Assembly: GCF_015832195.1 (NCBI RefSeq)
Contig: NC_052026.1
Span: forward strand, 9,655,619 to 9,719,618
DNA from: Motacilla alba alba
Taxonomy: Eukaryota > Chordata > Aves > Passeriformes > Motacillidae
Direction of reading: 5' to 3'
Length of the DNA: 64,000 nt
Each line of letters opens with the position of its first letter. The stretch's first letter is position 1. The notes beneath the pieces were generated by a model. That model saw only the letters and a list, made by a program, of their open reading frames with translations. It did not search any database and was not told the DNA's origin. The translations under genes and the position numbers were made by a program. Of the stretch, positions 11,790 to 23,939 are shown piece after piece.

Positions 11790-13230
11790 TATTGTGTAAA
11801 TCCTTCTTTGTTCATGGGCTATTGACCCAACACTGCATTATGTCCCTAAAGAAGACTTGATAGTCCATCATGTTAATCCAGCTGCAAGGTTAGTGCATGA
11901 TGTACGGAAAATCTTTACATAATTTTCAGTGAAATTAAATAAGAATTTTCCTGTGCAGATAATTATGCTCCATAGTGAAATAATTCAATATCAGAGATAA
12001 GACAGGGCATACTCACATACAGAATATTAGATCGTGTTATGGATTGAACATCTGTGTATTTCTTATTAAAATTAAATTCAGGCTGTGTCATGAGGATAGT
12101 TCAAAGTGGGTAAAGCTATTAGCTGAGCTACAGAGCGAAAATAACTATACTGATTTTATTTTTAACTAGATCATTTTAATAAAGAATGTGTTCATTTCAG
12201 ATGTTAGTAAGCAATTTGAACAGACTTTGGGACATAGAAAACATGCCTGGAAAAACAAAATCATACTTGTACTTCAACTCTCAGTTATACTCCCAGTTTA
12301 TGGCTAAATGCAACACTGTCCTCTGAAGGGAAAAGGTACATTGTGGTGTAACCCAAACATCTAAACTTTTTTAAAGGGCTTAGCTCTCTGAGCTGCATGT
12401 AATGGACAGACAAGTGACACTTGTTATCTTGTCACTCAGGGCAGATGCTGTGTGATGGGCGCCTCTCAGGGGCAGGAGGGCTCAGAGGGGCACAGCCCAC
12501 CAGCAGCTGAGGCTCAGGCATGCTCCAGCACCAGTCCAAACCTCTCCTTGGCATACATACCCCTAACTAAATCAATATTTTGAGTTTTATGGTATAGTTA
12601 TCACAAAAATTAAACCCTCCATCAATTCATACTTTTCTTATTTATATCTAAGCTTAACCTTCTCACTGAAAGTAACATTTGGAGCTTTAATTCCACTTCA
12701 TAATTGTCCAGAAATAAAATTATTATCACAAGTGAGCTGAGGTCAAGCTGCTACTCCTATATTATTTCATTGCTCCATTATTAATTTCTCAGCCAAAATA
12801 TGTTCTACTCAATAATTTTCAAATCCCCAAAAATGATTTTCTTTTTGGGCATCACAGAAATCCTGATTTTCTGAATTCAAATAGCACTTTGCTGCAGACA
12901 TTTACATTTGAGGTAGAAGAAAATATCCCGATCAAAACACCCATCAGGTTGAGGGAGAGCTCCTCTCAAGACCAGTGTTTCTAAAAGAGGGACAGCATTG
13001 TCAAATCACAGAGTAAAGGAGTTTCCTGGCAGTATGCAGCTGGATGCCTAATGGCTTGCAGTAACATTGGACAGGAGTTTTATAGAAAGTATCTCCTGGG
13101 ATATATTTACGGTATTTAACTATTGCTCCAATGAATGAGAGAAGTTTTCACCCAGAAGAATGTGCTGATTTATCAGGGCAAAGGAAAATGAGTGAGCTCC
13201 TCAGGAGATGAGGAAGAAGGGCTGTGATCC
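11790..13230. other. Non-coding, nothing recognised
   Basis: AT-rich with one GC-richer segment at about 12440-12545. No repeat family is recognised. The first part (to about 12010) is free of simple repeats and could be tested for conservation. Confidence 0.55.
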
Positions 13231-13327
13231 CATCCTTCCTCCCCATTCACAACATCACCATCACAGGGCCCAGTTTCCTCAGGGACAGCAATCCCACAGA
13301 TCTCTCCATAGCTCCTAAATTACCACA

Positions 13328-13334
13328 TATAAAG
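13328..13334 (+). promoter_or_regulatory. TATA-box-like motif
   Basis: TATAAAG sits about 160 bases before the first in-frame ATG (13494) of the open frame that follows. The downstream DNA is richer in C and A than its surroundings. TATA words are common in AT-rich DNA, so this is suggestive only because of its position. Confidence 0.3.
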
Positions 13335-13433
13335 CCCCTCCAGGCAGTGCAATCCAAACTCCATCAGCAAAGAGCAAGCTGAGCATCCAGGGCATAACAG
13401 GGACCCTGATCCCTGGGGCACAGGAGGCTCCTT

Positions 13434-13844
13434 TTGAGTTCATTCCTCACAAGCCAAGAGCCTCTTCTACAGCTCTTCTCTGGGGGTCAGCTCATGGACC
13501 CCATGCTACAGCAGTCACAGATGGATCTTCAGGCCCTGTTTCACAGCCTTGGTTTCTTCTCTCCACCAGCAGCACCAAGGCAGAGTCCCTCTCCCAAAAC
13601 ACAAACCCTGAGTAGCAAACCACCCCTTCAGCCATACACGGGCAGCGTGGCACCTTACGTGAGGCACAGGTACATCCTCCTTCACTGGCTGCAGAAGCAG
13701 ACCATTAATATTTTACAGATTTCTCATCCTCTCCGTTTGTGTAATTTATCAATGCCTAACAGGTCCTCTGCCAGCTATACATTAAAACTATTTTCAAAAT
13801 ATTTCATTGTCAGCCCATGGCACCTTCATTATTTATTAAGATAA
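13434..13844 (+). CDS. Hypothetical Pro/Gln/Ser-rich open frame (136 codons, doubtful)
   Basis: Function is unknown. The frame opens with TTG at 13434, and its first ATG is at 13494, giving 116 residues in a weak start context. The first half is rich in Gln, Ser, Pro and Leu (for example GGQLMDPMLQQSQMDLQALF, then SPPAAPRQ). The second half looks like ordinary translated non-coding DNA. A strong acceptor-like site (pyrimidine run then CAG, ending 13569) and a donor-like GTGAGG at 13659 could bound an 89-base exon. A second frame over the same block is open from 13319 to a TAG at 13613 and is also Pro/Gln-rich. The bias could simply reflect C/A-rich DNA. It could also be an exon or decayed copy of a Pro/Gln-rich secreted protein gene, but I recognise no specific family. 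Confidence 0.2.
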   Translation: MSSFLTSQEPLLQLFSGGQLMDPMLQQSQMDLQALFHSLGFFSPPAAPRQSPSPKTQTLSSKPPLQPYTGSVAPYVRHRYILLHWLQKQTINILQISHPLRLCNLSMPNRSSASYTLKLFSKYFIVSPWHLHYLLR

Positions 13845-13849
13845 GGGAC

Positions 13850-16800
13850 ATGATGAACAGGAACAGTAGGTAGCTTGTTTGTTCAAATGTACTTTATGAA
13901 TGCTTTGAATGCACAGATCTGCTAGAAATATAGTGCCTGCAGGTTCCCAAGAGTCACTGGCATGATTCATGCAAATAATAAAAATATTGTATGCTTGATG
14001 TAGCATCAGCATCATATGCCTGGAAAGTTCTGCTCTTCAACACATACAGGCTGGATCTCTGAAACCTGTGACATTATTTCAGGTGTACATTCATATAAAT
14101 CAGAGATTTAACTGTAGTTAATACAGAGTCTACATTCTGGCTTTTTACAGTACAATGAGTGTATGAACAGGAATCCATAGTTCATTCTCCAGTCATTACT
14201 ACTGTTTTAATGACGAGTGATAAAGTTTCCCCTCATGCCCCACAAAAGGATTCCTTTAATATTTATCTTCTGCACAATTTCTTTTAAATTGCCTTTTTCA
14301 AGCAAAGTCAAGACCCAAATAACAAATACACACCACAAAAAGCAACACTGTAGGAATCATTTTGTTGCCTGATTACATTAGCTCCTGTTAATTCAGAAAA
14401 TTATAGCACTTTTTTTTTTTTGGTGTTGACTAAGGAGACTCACAAAGTCCACAAATAAACAAAGAAATTGACACACGAACAAGGCAAATTCCCAGGAGAA
14501 TTTTGAGGAGCAGTTAGAAAGTCAGAAATTATGCAGATCACTCTGCCACCCCCTCACTCCCACAGTACTACTGAAACCCCGATCAGCAATTAAATCAGAG
14601 AGGACAATAGGAAAAAGCAGCTTTTGGGACATAAACCTGCACCTGAACATCCAAGTGTGTGGAAATATGCCATATCACTCTCTTTTTCAAGTGTACTGGG
14701 AATTTTGTTAGAATGGGGAGTGCAAACCCAGGCAAAGCAGCACCTGCAATTACAGAAAGATCTGCTGCACATTCTGCCTCCTCTGCCCCAGCCCCACGTG
14801 TCTCTCATCCACACCTGGAACAGCAAATCAGCTGTACAGATCCTGCACTGGGGAAAAGTTTTGGTCTTGTCCTAGATAGTAAAATGCCTTAAAAAAATCA
14901 ACTAAAGAAACAAAAAAATCAACCAGCCAAACCAAACAGTTTTGGCAAGTGTCACAAGCCGTGTTCCTCCTTCTGGAAGCTGGGGGATGGGTGTAGATGC
15001 AGACAGACAAACAGCCTGAGTGCACATCCTCTGCCTGTTAAAGGCAAACTGTTACAGCTGCTGAGCTCAGGCTGCAGCCCCAGGTACCCAGCACCTGTTC
15101 AGCCCCCTCAGTACAGAAGCCTTTCCACACGGTCTGTGGAAAGAGAGGTGAATTTAACTCGGAAGGTGCCCAGAGGGAGCCAGGATGGACACAGCCACTC
15201 TACAGCTCCCCAGAGAAGCAGTTTGTACCAACACATCTGGATAGTCAGCACTGTGATTTCCTATTCACCATTTTCTCCAACAGTTTTAGTGCATTATTCT
15301 CCCACCAAGCTTGTCCCAGTTATGGGACTAAGTTAAAACTACTTTATATCTATGGACAGCTTGTGAACTGTCAGCAGACAAACACTTTTTGCATGTTTGA
15401 TTCTTAAATTGCATAATCAGTCATGTCCTATAATTTGTTTCCTGGTTGGGCTAACTGATAATATAAACTGTTCTACTTCCCTTCTACAAAAATATTGTTT
15501 TAAAGAGATTCAACTTAATTAGAAATCCCTATCTGCTAGAAGGAGGAAAAATGTATTTACAACCAACTTATAAGCAAAACTATATTAAATTTTTAAAATC
15601 AAAATCCTGATAAAATGGGCATTAATACAATAGTGGTTTAAATCATATTACAATAAATAAATTTCCTGTCACTATTCACCAGTTGTAAGCATCTGTTAGC
15701 ATAGAAAATCACCTCTTTGATAAAGGTAAGGAAAGACTATCACACATATTTATTTTAATCAAGCCATCTAGTATTTAATTTTGTGTACATTTCAGTTAAA
15801 AGAAATTTAATTTTCTCTCACAAAGATAATTTTAATAGTAAAATGTAACCATATGACCATTACATATGACATTCAATTTTGTGTTTAATAGAGTGTGTCA
15901 AATTGAAAATTGCAGTTTAAGACATAATCCTTCATAGAGCCTGTCACATACACAAATCTGCCATTTAATTTTTATTAAGTTATCCAATAATTTCTTAACA
16001 GACATTAAGCTCTAGAAGAGATCCCACAAAGTTAAAGGAGAGAAGCTGAGTCTGCATTGTTCAGAACCTACATTCAGAAGAGCTCACTTCAACAGGAGAA
16101 AAACAAATCTACCACCCAGAATATGATGATTTTGTGCTCATGAATATTAAATTGATGCAATATCTACCCTCAAAAGTATAAAACCTTTATTGCTCTTAAA
16201 TCACATGCAACCTAGTAACTTCAATAATTTCAATTTTTTTTTTTCATTCACACAAACAGTTATTATGAACACTATAGTGTAAGAAATATAGCTTGCAGAT
16301 TTCAAAATTATTCATTGTGGAGATCTTAGCAACTGAAGGCAAGATAGAATAAAACAAATATAGAACATGTAAGAGATTTTCTAAGGAGCTGCTGAGGGAA
16401 CCACTCTGTTCAAGTTGAGCAACTACCTCCTACCTATGATTTTCTGATTTTCCTAGAAAAGTATGCAGGAATTAGTTAAGATTTCAGCTCCATTTCCCTG
16501 AAGTCCTTACATGGATTTACTTGAGAGAAGGACTCCACATTTAGATCTTGAGAACAATGGATTTTGTAAAATATTTTCAGAAAATATTCTGCTAAATAGG
16601 GATGCGGTAATGACAGGAGAATTTAGTATGTTATCACCATGTGTGTTTTTGGTGTTGCTTTTGCCTCCTTCCTTTCTTTGGTTTTTAGTCCTTTATGCTT
16701 TTTTCCCTAAAATTCAGATTAGATGTTTATCCATTGTCCCCCAAAATTCAAATTGCTTTCATTAATTTCTATCCTGGCCTTTTGGGCTGGCTGAAGGATC

Positions 16801-17390
16801 TAAGGATCTGCAGCACTGGAGCACAGTGGTGCCTTTTCCCCCAGTGATGAATGGAAGGCTGACTGCAGCAGTGATGTACACTATCTCACTTGCTGCAGGG
16901 GTTAGATCACATTAAAAGAGGAATGTGCAATTGAACTGACAGAAAGCGAATGATTAGCACTGGACATCAGTCATTTGTTTCAGGCTGAGCCCTGGTAGAA
17001 AACTCTTGGCACTGCTCCTCATCTGCAGGATTGCAGTCAATAGATCTGTTCCTAGATAACAGAACTGCTTGGGTGGATATAAAATCTTGTGATTTGCTTT
17101 TCACCAGCAAGAATTACTTTTAGAAACAAAGAGGCAGAGAATTTGAAAGTGTCAAAGAGCCTTTATCAGTTTTTGGCCCAGTGCCTGAGCACAAGTGCAG
17201 GATTATTCCTAAATCATCTCGTGGGTTGTCCACTCTGGCTAACTGTATCCCAAGGGAGATCACTTCAGACACTTTCCCATAACTGATGTATAACACTGTC
17301 AGAAGCTTCTTGCTGATAATCAACCAAAACTTTACCTTTTCAAATATCTTCCTGTAACTTCTAGCTGCACCCTCACTTACCCAGCAATTC
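13850..17390. other. Unique non-coding stretch
   Basis: AT-rich with a run of 12 T at 14410-14421. An A-rich patch at 14891-14939 has a 12-base direct repeat (AAAAAAATCAAC at 14891 and 14912). Short frames near 14.6-15.3 kb and 16.5 kb show no domains. No known repeat family is recognised. Confidence 0.6.
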
Positions 17391-17399
17391 CTCTCTTGC

Positions 17400-17560
17400 C
17401 TTAGTGTTAACACTTCTCATCCCCTTGTAGATGGTTATCACACCCTCTCTATCACTGCTTAGGCAGGCTCTATACTTCCAGCTTTTCCATCTTTTATCTT
17501 CCAGCCAATTCCCCCAGTCTTCAGATTTTATGTCACTACTTAGATGCTAAAGGGAAAATC
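17400..17560 (-). mobile_element. Possible ancient CR1/L3-like fragment
   Basis: The plus strand carries words in an order resembling the reverse complement of an old CR1/L3-type 3' region ('cttgtagatggttatca', then 'caccctctct', then 'cttttccatcttttatc'). It is shorter and more diverged than the fragment at 5585. No tail is visible. Low-certainty recognition by eye. Confidence 0.3.
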
Positions 17561-17906
17561 CAGTGTGCTAATTTTGGGTGTACTTGAAGGAAAGAGTGGA
17601 AAGGGTATTTGTTTGCTTAATTCTCCACCTCATTTCAAAGCATGCCCTGACTTTGCCTTTATGGAGTAAAATATACAAAATGTATTTTGAAGTGACATTT
17701 TTTTTCCTCTCTCTATATTTTTCAACAGCAGATATATATTTCATTATATAGATGGGTTTATATTTTTTTTTTTCAGTTTACACTAAAACATGGATGAAGT
17801 TTATGAGCAGGAGTTATGTTCAACTGAAAGTATTAAATATTTAATGCTATACATATTATCCACATACTTGGTTCCTTAGACATAGAATAGAATACTGTAC
17901 AGACAA

Positions 17907-17956
17907 TATATATCCTTAGATGATATATATCCTATTATATATCCTTGTATATCCTT
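17907..17956 (+). repeat. Imperfect TATCCT(T) repeat cluster
   Basis: Four copies of TATCCT, three of them TATCCTT, begin at 17911, 17928, 17940 and 17950 inside TA-rich DNA. Spacing shrinks from 17 to 12 to 10 bases, which suggests repeated slippage or short duplications. Confidence 0.75.
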
Positions 17957-17959
17957 AGA

Positions 17960-18600
17960 ACATTGTATAGACATAAAATTACTCAGGCAACATTTTCAGA
18001 AGGATGGGGTGTAAGAGACTTGAAAGAAGTTGCTAGACTAAAGGCACTTAAATGTCTTGATTCTTACTGTAACAGGAGAATTTTAAAATTTCACATTTCA
18101 GCAGACTGTTTTCTGCAAATCCTGGATTACATAGCATCCCTTTGGAAACTTTTAAACTGTTCAAAAATAAAAGCAATCATAAAAAGGACTATCTGGGATT
18201 AATTTTATTTAAGATTTAATATAATCTGGAAATGCAGGCAGGAAAGCAGTGCAGATTATAAAGCACAAAATGGATATGATTTGCTGTGGTTCTAGGTTAG
18301 CTTAGGTCTTGAATTCAGCTTGCATAAAACGTGTATTGCTTCCCAGCTGAGAGCAGTGTGTGGATGCACCCCCCAAGCTGCAGCACGCTGGGCATTGTTC
18401 TGCTCAGATGACAATGTCACACCATTAATGTGCCAACCATAGAGAAAGGCCCTGAACTGTGAATCCTCCACAGGGCTCCAGCCAGCCCTGGGGATGCACA
18501 GAGTGCCTGTGATGCTTCCAAGGTCTCCAAGGTCATTTTTCACCTGCCCACACAGCACCATGCTGGGATTTATCAGTCAGGCCCTCTTGGGCACATCTGT
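17960..18600. other. Non-coding flank of the minisatellite
   Basis: AT-rich up to about 18330, then rising GC toward the 64-bp array. The frames here have no recognised domain. The minus-strand frame 18561-18292 is unremarkable. Confidence 0.55.
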
Positions 18601-18663
18601 GGGTAAGGCTCGTGCTTGGCCCTGGGCGCTGGGGCTGGGGCAGGCTGCTGGGACAGGGCCAGG

Positions 18664-19047
18664 CAGGACCCCCTGTGCTCTCCAGCAGCTCTCCCCTGCT
18701 CCCAGAACAGAGGCTCTGGGCTGCAGACAGGACCCCCTGTGCTCTCCAGCAGCTCTCCCCTGCTCCCAGAACAGAGGCTCTGGGCTGCAGACAGGACCCC
18801 CAGGGCTCTCCAGGAGCTCTCCCCTGCTCCCAGAACAGAGGCTTTGGGCTCCAGGCAGGACCCCCTGTGCTCTCCAGCAGCTCTCTCCTGCTCCCAGAAC
18901 AGAGGCTTTGGGCTGCAGACAGGACCCCCAGGGCTCTCCAGCAGCTCTCCCCTGCTCCCAGAACAGAGGCTCTGGGCTGCAGACAGGACCCCCAGGGCTC
19001 TCCAGGAGCTCTCCCCTGCTCCCAGAACAGAAGCTTTGGGCTCCTGT
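18664..19047 (+). repeat. 64-bp minisatellite, six tandem copies
   Basis: Units start at 18664, 18728, 18792, 18856, 18920 and 18984, each exactly 64 bases. Copies 1 and 2 are identical; the last diverges at its end, where the array stops near 19047. Two variants are mixed: one with CCCCCTGTGCTC, one with CCCCCAGGGCTC. Copies 3 and 6 also share CCAGGAGC and TTTGGGCTCC. The unit has no TA dinucleotide and no TGA or TCA, so no stop can form on either strand. Because 64 is not a multiple of three, every frame rotates through all phases. The result is six overlapping open frames of 177-250 codons across 18494-19246. These are artefacts of composition, not genes. Confidence 0.95.
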
Positions 19048-19049
19048 CC

Positions 19050-20825
19050 AGTGGGACTCCTTTGCACAAAAAGCAGCAGAAGGGGCAGCAGAGCAGCATG
19101 TGGCAAGGCCAGACAATTACAGCAGCCTTGGAAGCAGCTCCCTTATTTCAGTGAACCACACTGGAGAAGAGGAAAACAATTTATCAGACTTTAATAAAGT
19201 TCAAATCTACTCCATAAATGTCTCTGAAATATCTTTGTATGAATAAATGTTCATGGAAGACAAGAGCACACAAAAGTGAGCCTGAGAAATTCAGACTGAG
19301 ATTTTACTATCTTCAGATTGAAGAGTCATTAGAAAAATCTACTTCTGATCACACATGTTTAAAGTTACCCTATTTAAGTGTTTAATGGCAAGACATCTGG
19401 ACAACGTGAAGAAATTCTGCTAAAATTATTTGCATTAAGGTTATATTTGATATCTGAATATTAGGGTACTTCAAATTACTTCAGAATCTGCATGGAAACT
19501 TGACTACAAGTAGACATTCTAGTTATTTTTTAAATGCATCTTATATAACAACACCCATTTTTCTTTACCATTTCTCCATTTTCAGTCATTCTTTTGAAGA
19601 AGAGTTTGACTACCAAGCTCAAATAAATTAAAACTCTGTCTATTGGTCCCTGAAAAGTCAAGGCTGCTTTCAAAGAATCAGATGGTTTGGACAGACACAC
19701 CAAGGCAGCTGACGGCAGTCAATTTCATTAATGAAAATGGCTAATGGTTTAAGATAAAGACAATACTATCAAGTAAAAAAAAATTCCTTTAAGGGCATTA
19801 AATTATGTGAATAAATTGATAAAATTTCAATATGTATCTGGCCACTTTTAATAGAATAACATAAAGATGCTGTTTCTTCTCAGAGATTGGTATAAAGCAA
19901 GTTACTTTGGTATAAATGTCTGCTGCTGGACTTTCATATGAGTCTTGTTACAAAGAAAATTGTGATAAACATACTGCTTAGTAAATCTAGACAACTTTTA
20001 CAATAAAAACAACCAGAATGCAATGGACCAAAGTTTAAAATCAATGAGGTAAACGCCACTTTTGTAGCATGAGCAAGTCTGAAGAACCTGACTATTGCAA
20101 TCTATCTTTAAATAGGTATTTTGAGATTTAGAGTAAAATAGCTTGTGCCACAGCAGAGTTGGTTTGGAGAGATCATTATAAAATCCCATTATCACTGCTA
20201 CAAGTTGGACTATTTGTCATCACAGAAGAGATGACAAGCTCAGAAATACTACATTTGTTATTATCAGATGATAAATGATATTCCATTAAAGCTGCAATAC
20301 ATCATCTGCAAAGCTGCAAAGAAGATATCAAACCTATCAGTACTTGACTTATAATTTAATTTTCAAAAGCTGTCAACTAAAATTCCAAAGGCTAAGCATT
20401 TTCATTTTTAAAGTTCATCTTATTTATTTTCCTCATCTGTTAGTCTAATTTTTTTGATATGGCAAAAATAACTGATTATGTGCAAGGTATAATTCTTTTT
20501 CTCTTGATTAAGTAATACATCAGATGTCACTTATGTATTAAAAATATATGACAAATAATGAAGCAAAAGAGTAGTGATGAACACACCTTATTTGGATTTC
20601 TTATTTTTAAATGCAACAGTAAAGGATGGGTCAGTCTAAAAATATTTTGATTGTGCTGTATTCCCACTAACACGAAGCCTAGATTTTAAAATTTACAATT
20701 TGAGTTTTACTTTATAGGAATAGAAAATCAAATATAAATCTATTCAAACTGGTACTTGGAAAATATCTGTTTAGCATCTAAACAATTCTGACATTCTAAA
20801 TTCCAGAAAAAAATCTATTAAAAAG
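19050..20825. other. Non-coding, nothing recognised
   Basis: Returns abruptly to AT-rich sequence after the minisatellite. Stops are dense and no repeat family is recognised. Confidence 0.6.
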
Positions 20826-20829
20826 CAAT

Positions 20830-21080
20830 TTGTGCTGGAAGCTGCCCAGCAGGGGAGCAGCTCTGCTGAAGAGGCCCTGGGCTCCCAGGACAGCAGGGTG
20901 GGCACAGGGTGGGCTGGGGCAGCACCCAGAGCTGGGCAGTGCCCACCCCTGGGGTTCACAAGCCCAGCTGGAACAAGCCCTGAGGAACCAGAGTGCTCTG
21001 AGCCAGACCTGCACTCAAAACTTCCTCAGGGCCTCCCAGCCTGAGCTGGGTCCAACCCCTCCAGCACAGACACAAAGCAA
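20830..21080. other. GC-rich patch without CpG enrichment
   Basis: About 250 bases rich in G and C (CAGCAGG, CCCAG, GGGCTGGGG words) but nearly free of CpG. Overlapping frames exist on both strands (20830-21126 plus, 21014-20796 minus), and the longest plus-strand one starts at TTG. It resembles the composition of the 64-bp array but is not tandem. It could be an unrecognised GC-rich repeat. Confidence 0.5.
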
Positions 21081-21356
21081 GAATCAAGGCCTGGTGATCC
21101 TCACCACTGCCATTGCTGGTCACTGATCAACCATCAACAGTGATAGTCTCTAACTCGATTATTCAAATTATTTTTATTTCAGTGTTATCAAATTCATGAT
21201 TCCGATGCTAGCTTGGCACAGTGTACAATAAAAACACTTAAGCTACTGCTATGCCAATTTTTGCAGTATGTTATTGCAAAGTGAGTGAAGGAGCTTCAGA
21301 TGCCACTGTATCCTACAATCTGCTTTTAAATTTATCAACTGAAAACACTTCCTGAA

Positions 21357-21726
21357 TTCACAGAACCACTGAATATGCTGAGCTGGAAGGGACCCACGAG
21401 GATCATTGAGTCCAGCTCCAGGCCCTGCACAGCACCATCCCCAAGAGTCACACCACGTGCCTGAGAGCATTGGCCAAACACTTCTGAACTCCATCAGGCT
21501 CCTGCTGTGCCCTCTGCCCTCTTCCAGTGCCTCACCACTCTGGGTGAAAAACCTTCTCCTGATATCCTGGTAACCTAAACCTCCCCTGACACCACTTCAG
21601 GCCATTTACTCTAGTCCTGTCACTGGTCACCAGAGAGAAGAGACCAATGTCTGCCCTTCCTTTTCCCCCATGAGGAGATTGGAGACTGCAATGAGGTTTC
21701 CCCTCAGTCTTCTTTCTCTAGGCTGA
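21357..21726 (-). mobile_element. CR1 LINE, 3' fragment (minus strand)
   Basis: Read on the minus strand this is a clear avian CR1 3' end. In order it shows the 'gaggggaaacctcattgcag' block, 'ttggtctcttctctctgg', 'agtgacaggactagag', 'ggtttttcacccagagtggt', 'gagctggactcaatgatcct', and a tail at 21357 ending in GGTTCTGTGAA. Only the last ~370 bases are present, so it is 5'-truncated as most CR1 copies are. The endonuclease and reverse transcriptase frames are absent. Open frames here belong to the repeat. Confidence 0.93.
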
Positions 21727-23884
21727 GTTGATATATTGTCTAAAAGTTTGTGCTTTTTCATTTATTAATTTAACATCAACTAATAATAGCATCAAAGACC
21801 TTCAGGTATGGCATTTCCTGGCAATAAATGAAGGGGCAGCAGCTGAATGCTGGGAAGCAATTCAAAGTAACTTGGAAGCTAAAAGACATAAATTTGCTAT
21901 TTACTCTTTGATGTTGGTGCTCACCACCCGAGACTGCTATGCCCAGAGAAAAACAAGTCCAAAGCCCTGTCAGCAATTGTTGGTCTTAAAAAGCACTGAG
22001 TTCCTCAGAGCCTTTCCCAGAGTTCAGCCATGAGCAGTCTAACAGCCCTGGCTGGACACGGGGTTCTTTGCTATTACAGCAGGGCTTAAAAAGTTAATTG
22101 TAAATGGGACCCTCTGTGCTATGTGTCACAGAAATATATAGTCAAGGGTACAAACACTAAAACAGCAGAAATTGTAGGGGGTTTTGAAAATACTCATTCA
22201 GGTTCACGATTTTCAAGTAAAAATTACATTAACAAACCTTACCCACTGTAAAGCAGCCAGTTTCTGCAATGTGACTGTGAGCACAGGGCCACATTTCAGG
22301 TGACATTAAATTTTTACAGCATTTTTTTTAATTAAGAAAATCCACCTTTGGCTAAAATAAACAAGTGTTAATCTCTACCCCAGCTGAATTCACCCTGCCT
22401 GGATCTGTTAGTTGTTATCCTGTTCTTCAAACTCCAACTTGGTGTGAGTTTCAGGCAGGGTGTTTTGGTTCCCTGCTCAAGCCCAAGTTTAACTTCCTTT
22501 TCAATACTGCCACCTACAAGGGAAAACAATACCTACCAAGCTGCTTTGAAAATGTTGCCTTCAGCGTTGTGTTACTCTGATCACATTCATCTCTGTCCTT
22601 TTTTTCAAATTTGATTTTAAATATTTACAACATCATACATCTTCCCCTCCTGAAATTACTAACGAACTGTTACTGTCTGCAAAACCTGCTGGATGAGTGA
22701 TGGACAACTTAAAAGGGAGCATCAATGTTTTATTTGTGAAATATAAGCTGAAAATAGTCTGCAGATGCTTTTTTTATTGATCTTCTACTTTATGCAAAGG
22801 TACCTTATGGACTTAACCAAAAAAAGGCTTCATTGTGTACTATCAATAATTAAAACATTGAAGTAGATTAACATGTAATAGTCACCAAGTTGAGGTAAAC
22901 TACAGAGAAACAAAAAATTCAACAGACAAGAATAAACCAATTGCAGCTGGAAATAATTTACATACTGTGGAAAAGAATTTAGCATTTCTACATTAAAAAT
23001 GCAGAACAATGGGGAACGCAGATTAATGAAGAAACAAGATGCAGGAGAGTTTAGCACTATAAAGGCAAAAAATAGTTGTGAACAGTGCTTCTGCAGTTGT
23101 ATATGAATTCTGAAAAATACTTATAAAAACTAGAATAGTTTTCCATTTCATCACAGAGGAAGATTACAGATTCAAATTTGACACCACCTAAATTTTACAC
23201 TCTTGATACTGTCATTTCTCATGGTTTCTCATTGTTTTTGCTATAAGCACCAACAAAATCCTGCACTGGCTGCTGCCTGCCAGAGGTTTTCATAGTGCTG
23301 GTACCAATGGTAGCTGGAAGAGCCATGGAATGATTTAAAGCAGGGTGCAGGGCTGTAGAGAGAGCCACGAACCAGCTCCATCTCTGCAGGATGACTGTAA
23401 TAGCTGCCAGAGCACGAGCAGCACAAAACATTGCTTGAATAAGTGACAAACAGAGGGATACCAGGAACAGAACAGGGTTAAATTAAAATGAATGAACTAC
23501 TGCTCAGAGTACGGCTAGGGTGAAAAATAAGAGAAAGGCAAATAAATAGTAAGCTGAGAAGTGTTGGAATGTGAAATAGGCCTTCCACTTCGAGAGAGGA
23601 GCAGGGCTGGTATCAAGGGAGATCACTCAACTACACTCTGTCTACAGCAGAGGAACCAACTCAGCTGCTTCATTAGCTCTTTTCAATCCCCAGGCTCAAA
23701 TATATATGTGTATATGTCTATCTCCATTAAATAGAGTTGGACAATATTAACATAAGTCTTCCAGTTATTACCAATATTATGAAATATTACAGGTCTTTTA
23801 CTGTCGAATATAACCATATGCAATGTAAATGCATTGCAATATGCATATGTGTTTACTGGATTTCTGCATCTAAAGTATAAAACG

Positions 23885-23885
<1 letters not shown>
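21727..23885. other. Unique non-coding stretch
   Basis: The frame 21728-22033 begins at the CR1 edge and has no recognisable domain. The rest is AT-rich with dense stops. No further repeat family is recognised. Confidence 0.55.

Positions 23886-23887
<2 letters not shown>

Positions 23888-23937
<50 letters not shown>
23888..23937 (+). repeat. Compound (AC)n(AT)n microsatellite
   Basis: About 20 AC repeats (23888-23928) run directly into five AT repeats (to 23937). The array is uninterrupted, which predicts length variation among individuals. The minus-strand frame across it reads the array as alternating Cys and Val and is not a gene. Confidence 0.97.
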
Positions 23938-23939
23938 TT

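Noticed and set aside
17883..17896. ATAGAATAGAATAC as a reversed CR1 tail
   Set aside because: The rest of the CR1 3' end is absent on either side, so it is just AT-rich sequence.
18494..19246. Six overlapping open frames of 177-250 codons as candidate genes
   Set aside because: They are produced by the stop-free 64-bp tandem repeat, exist in every frame, and mostly begin or end in unrelated flanking DNA.
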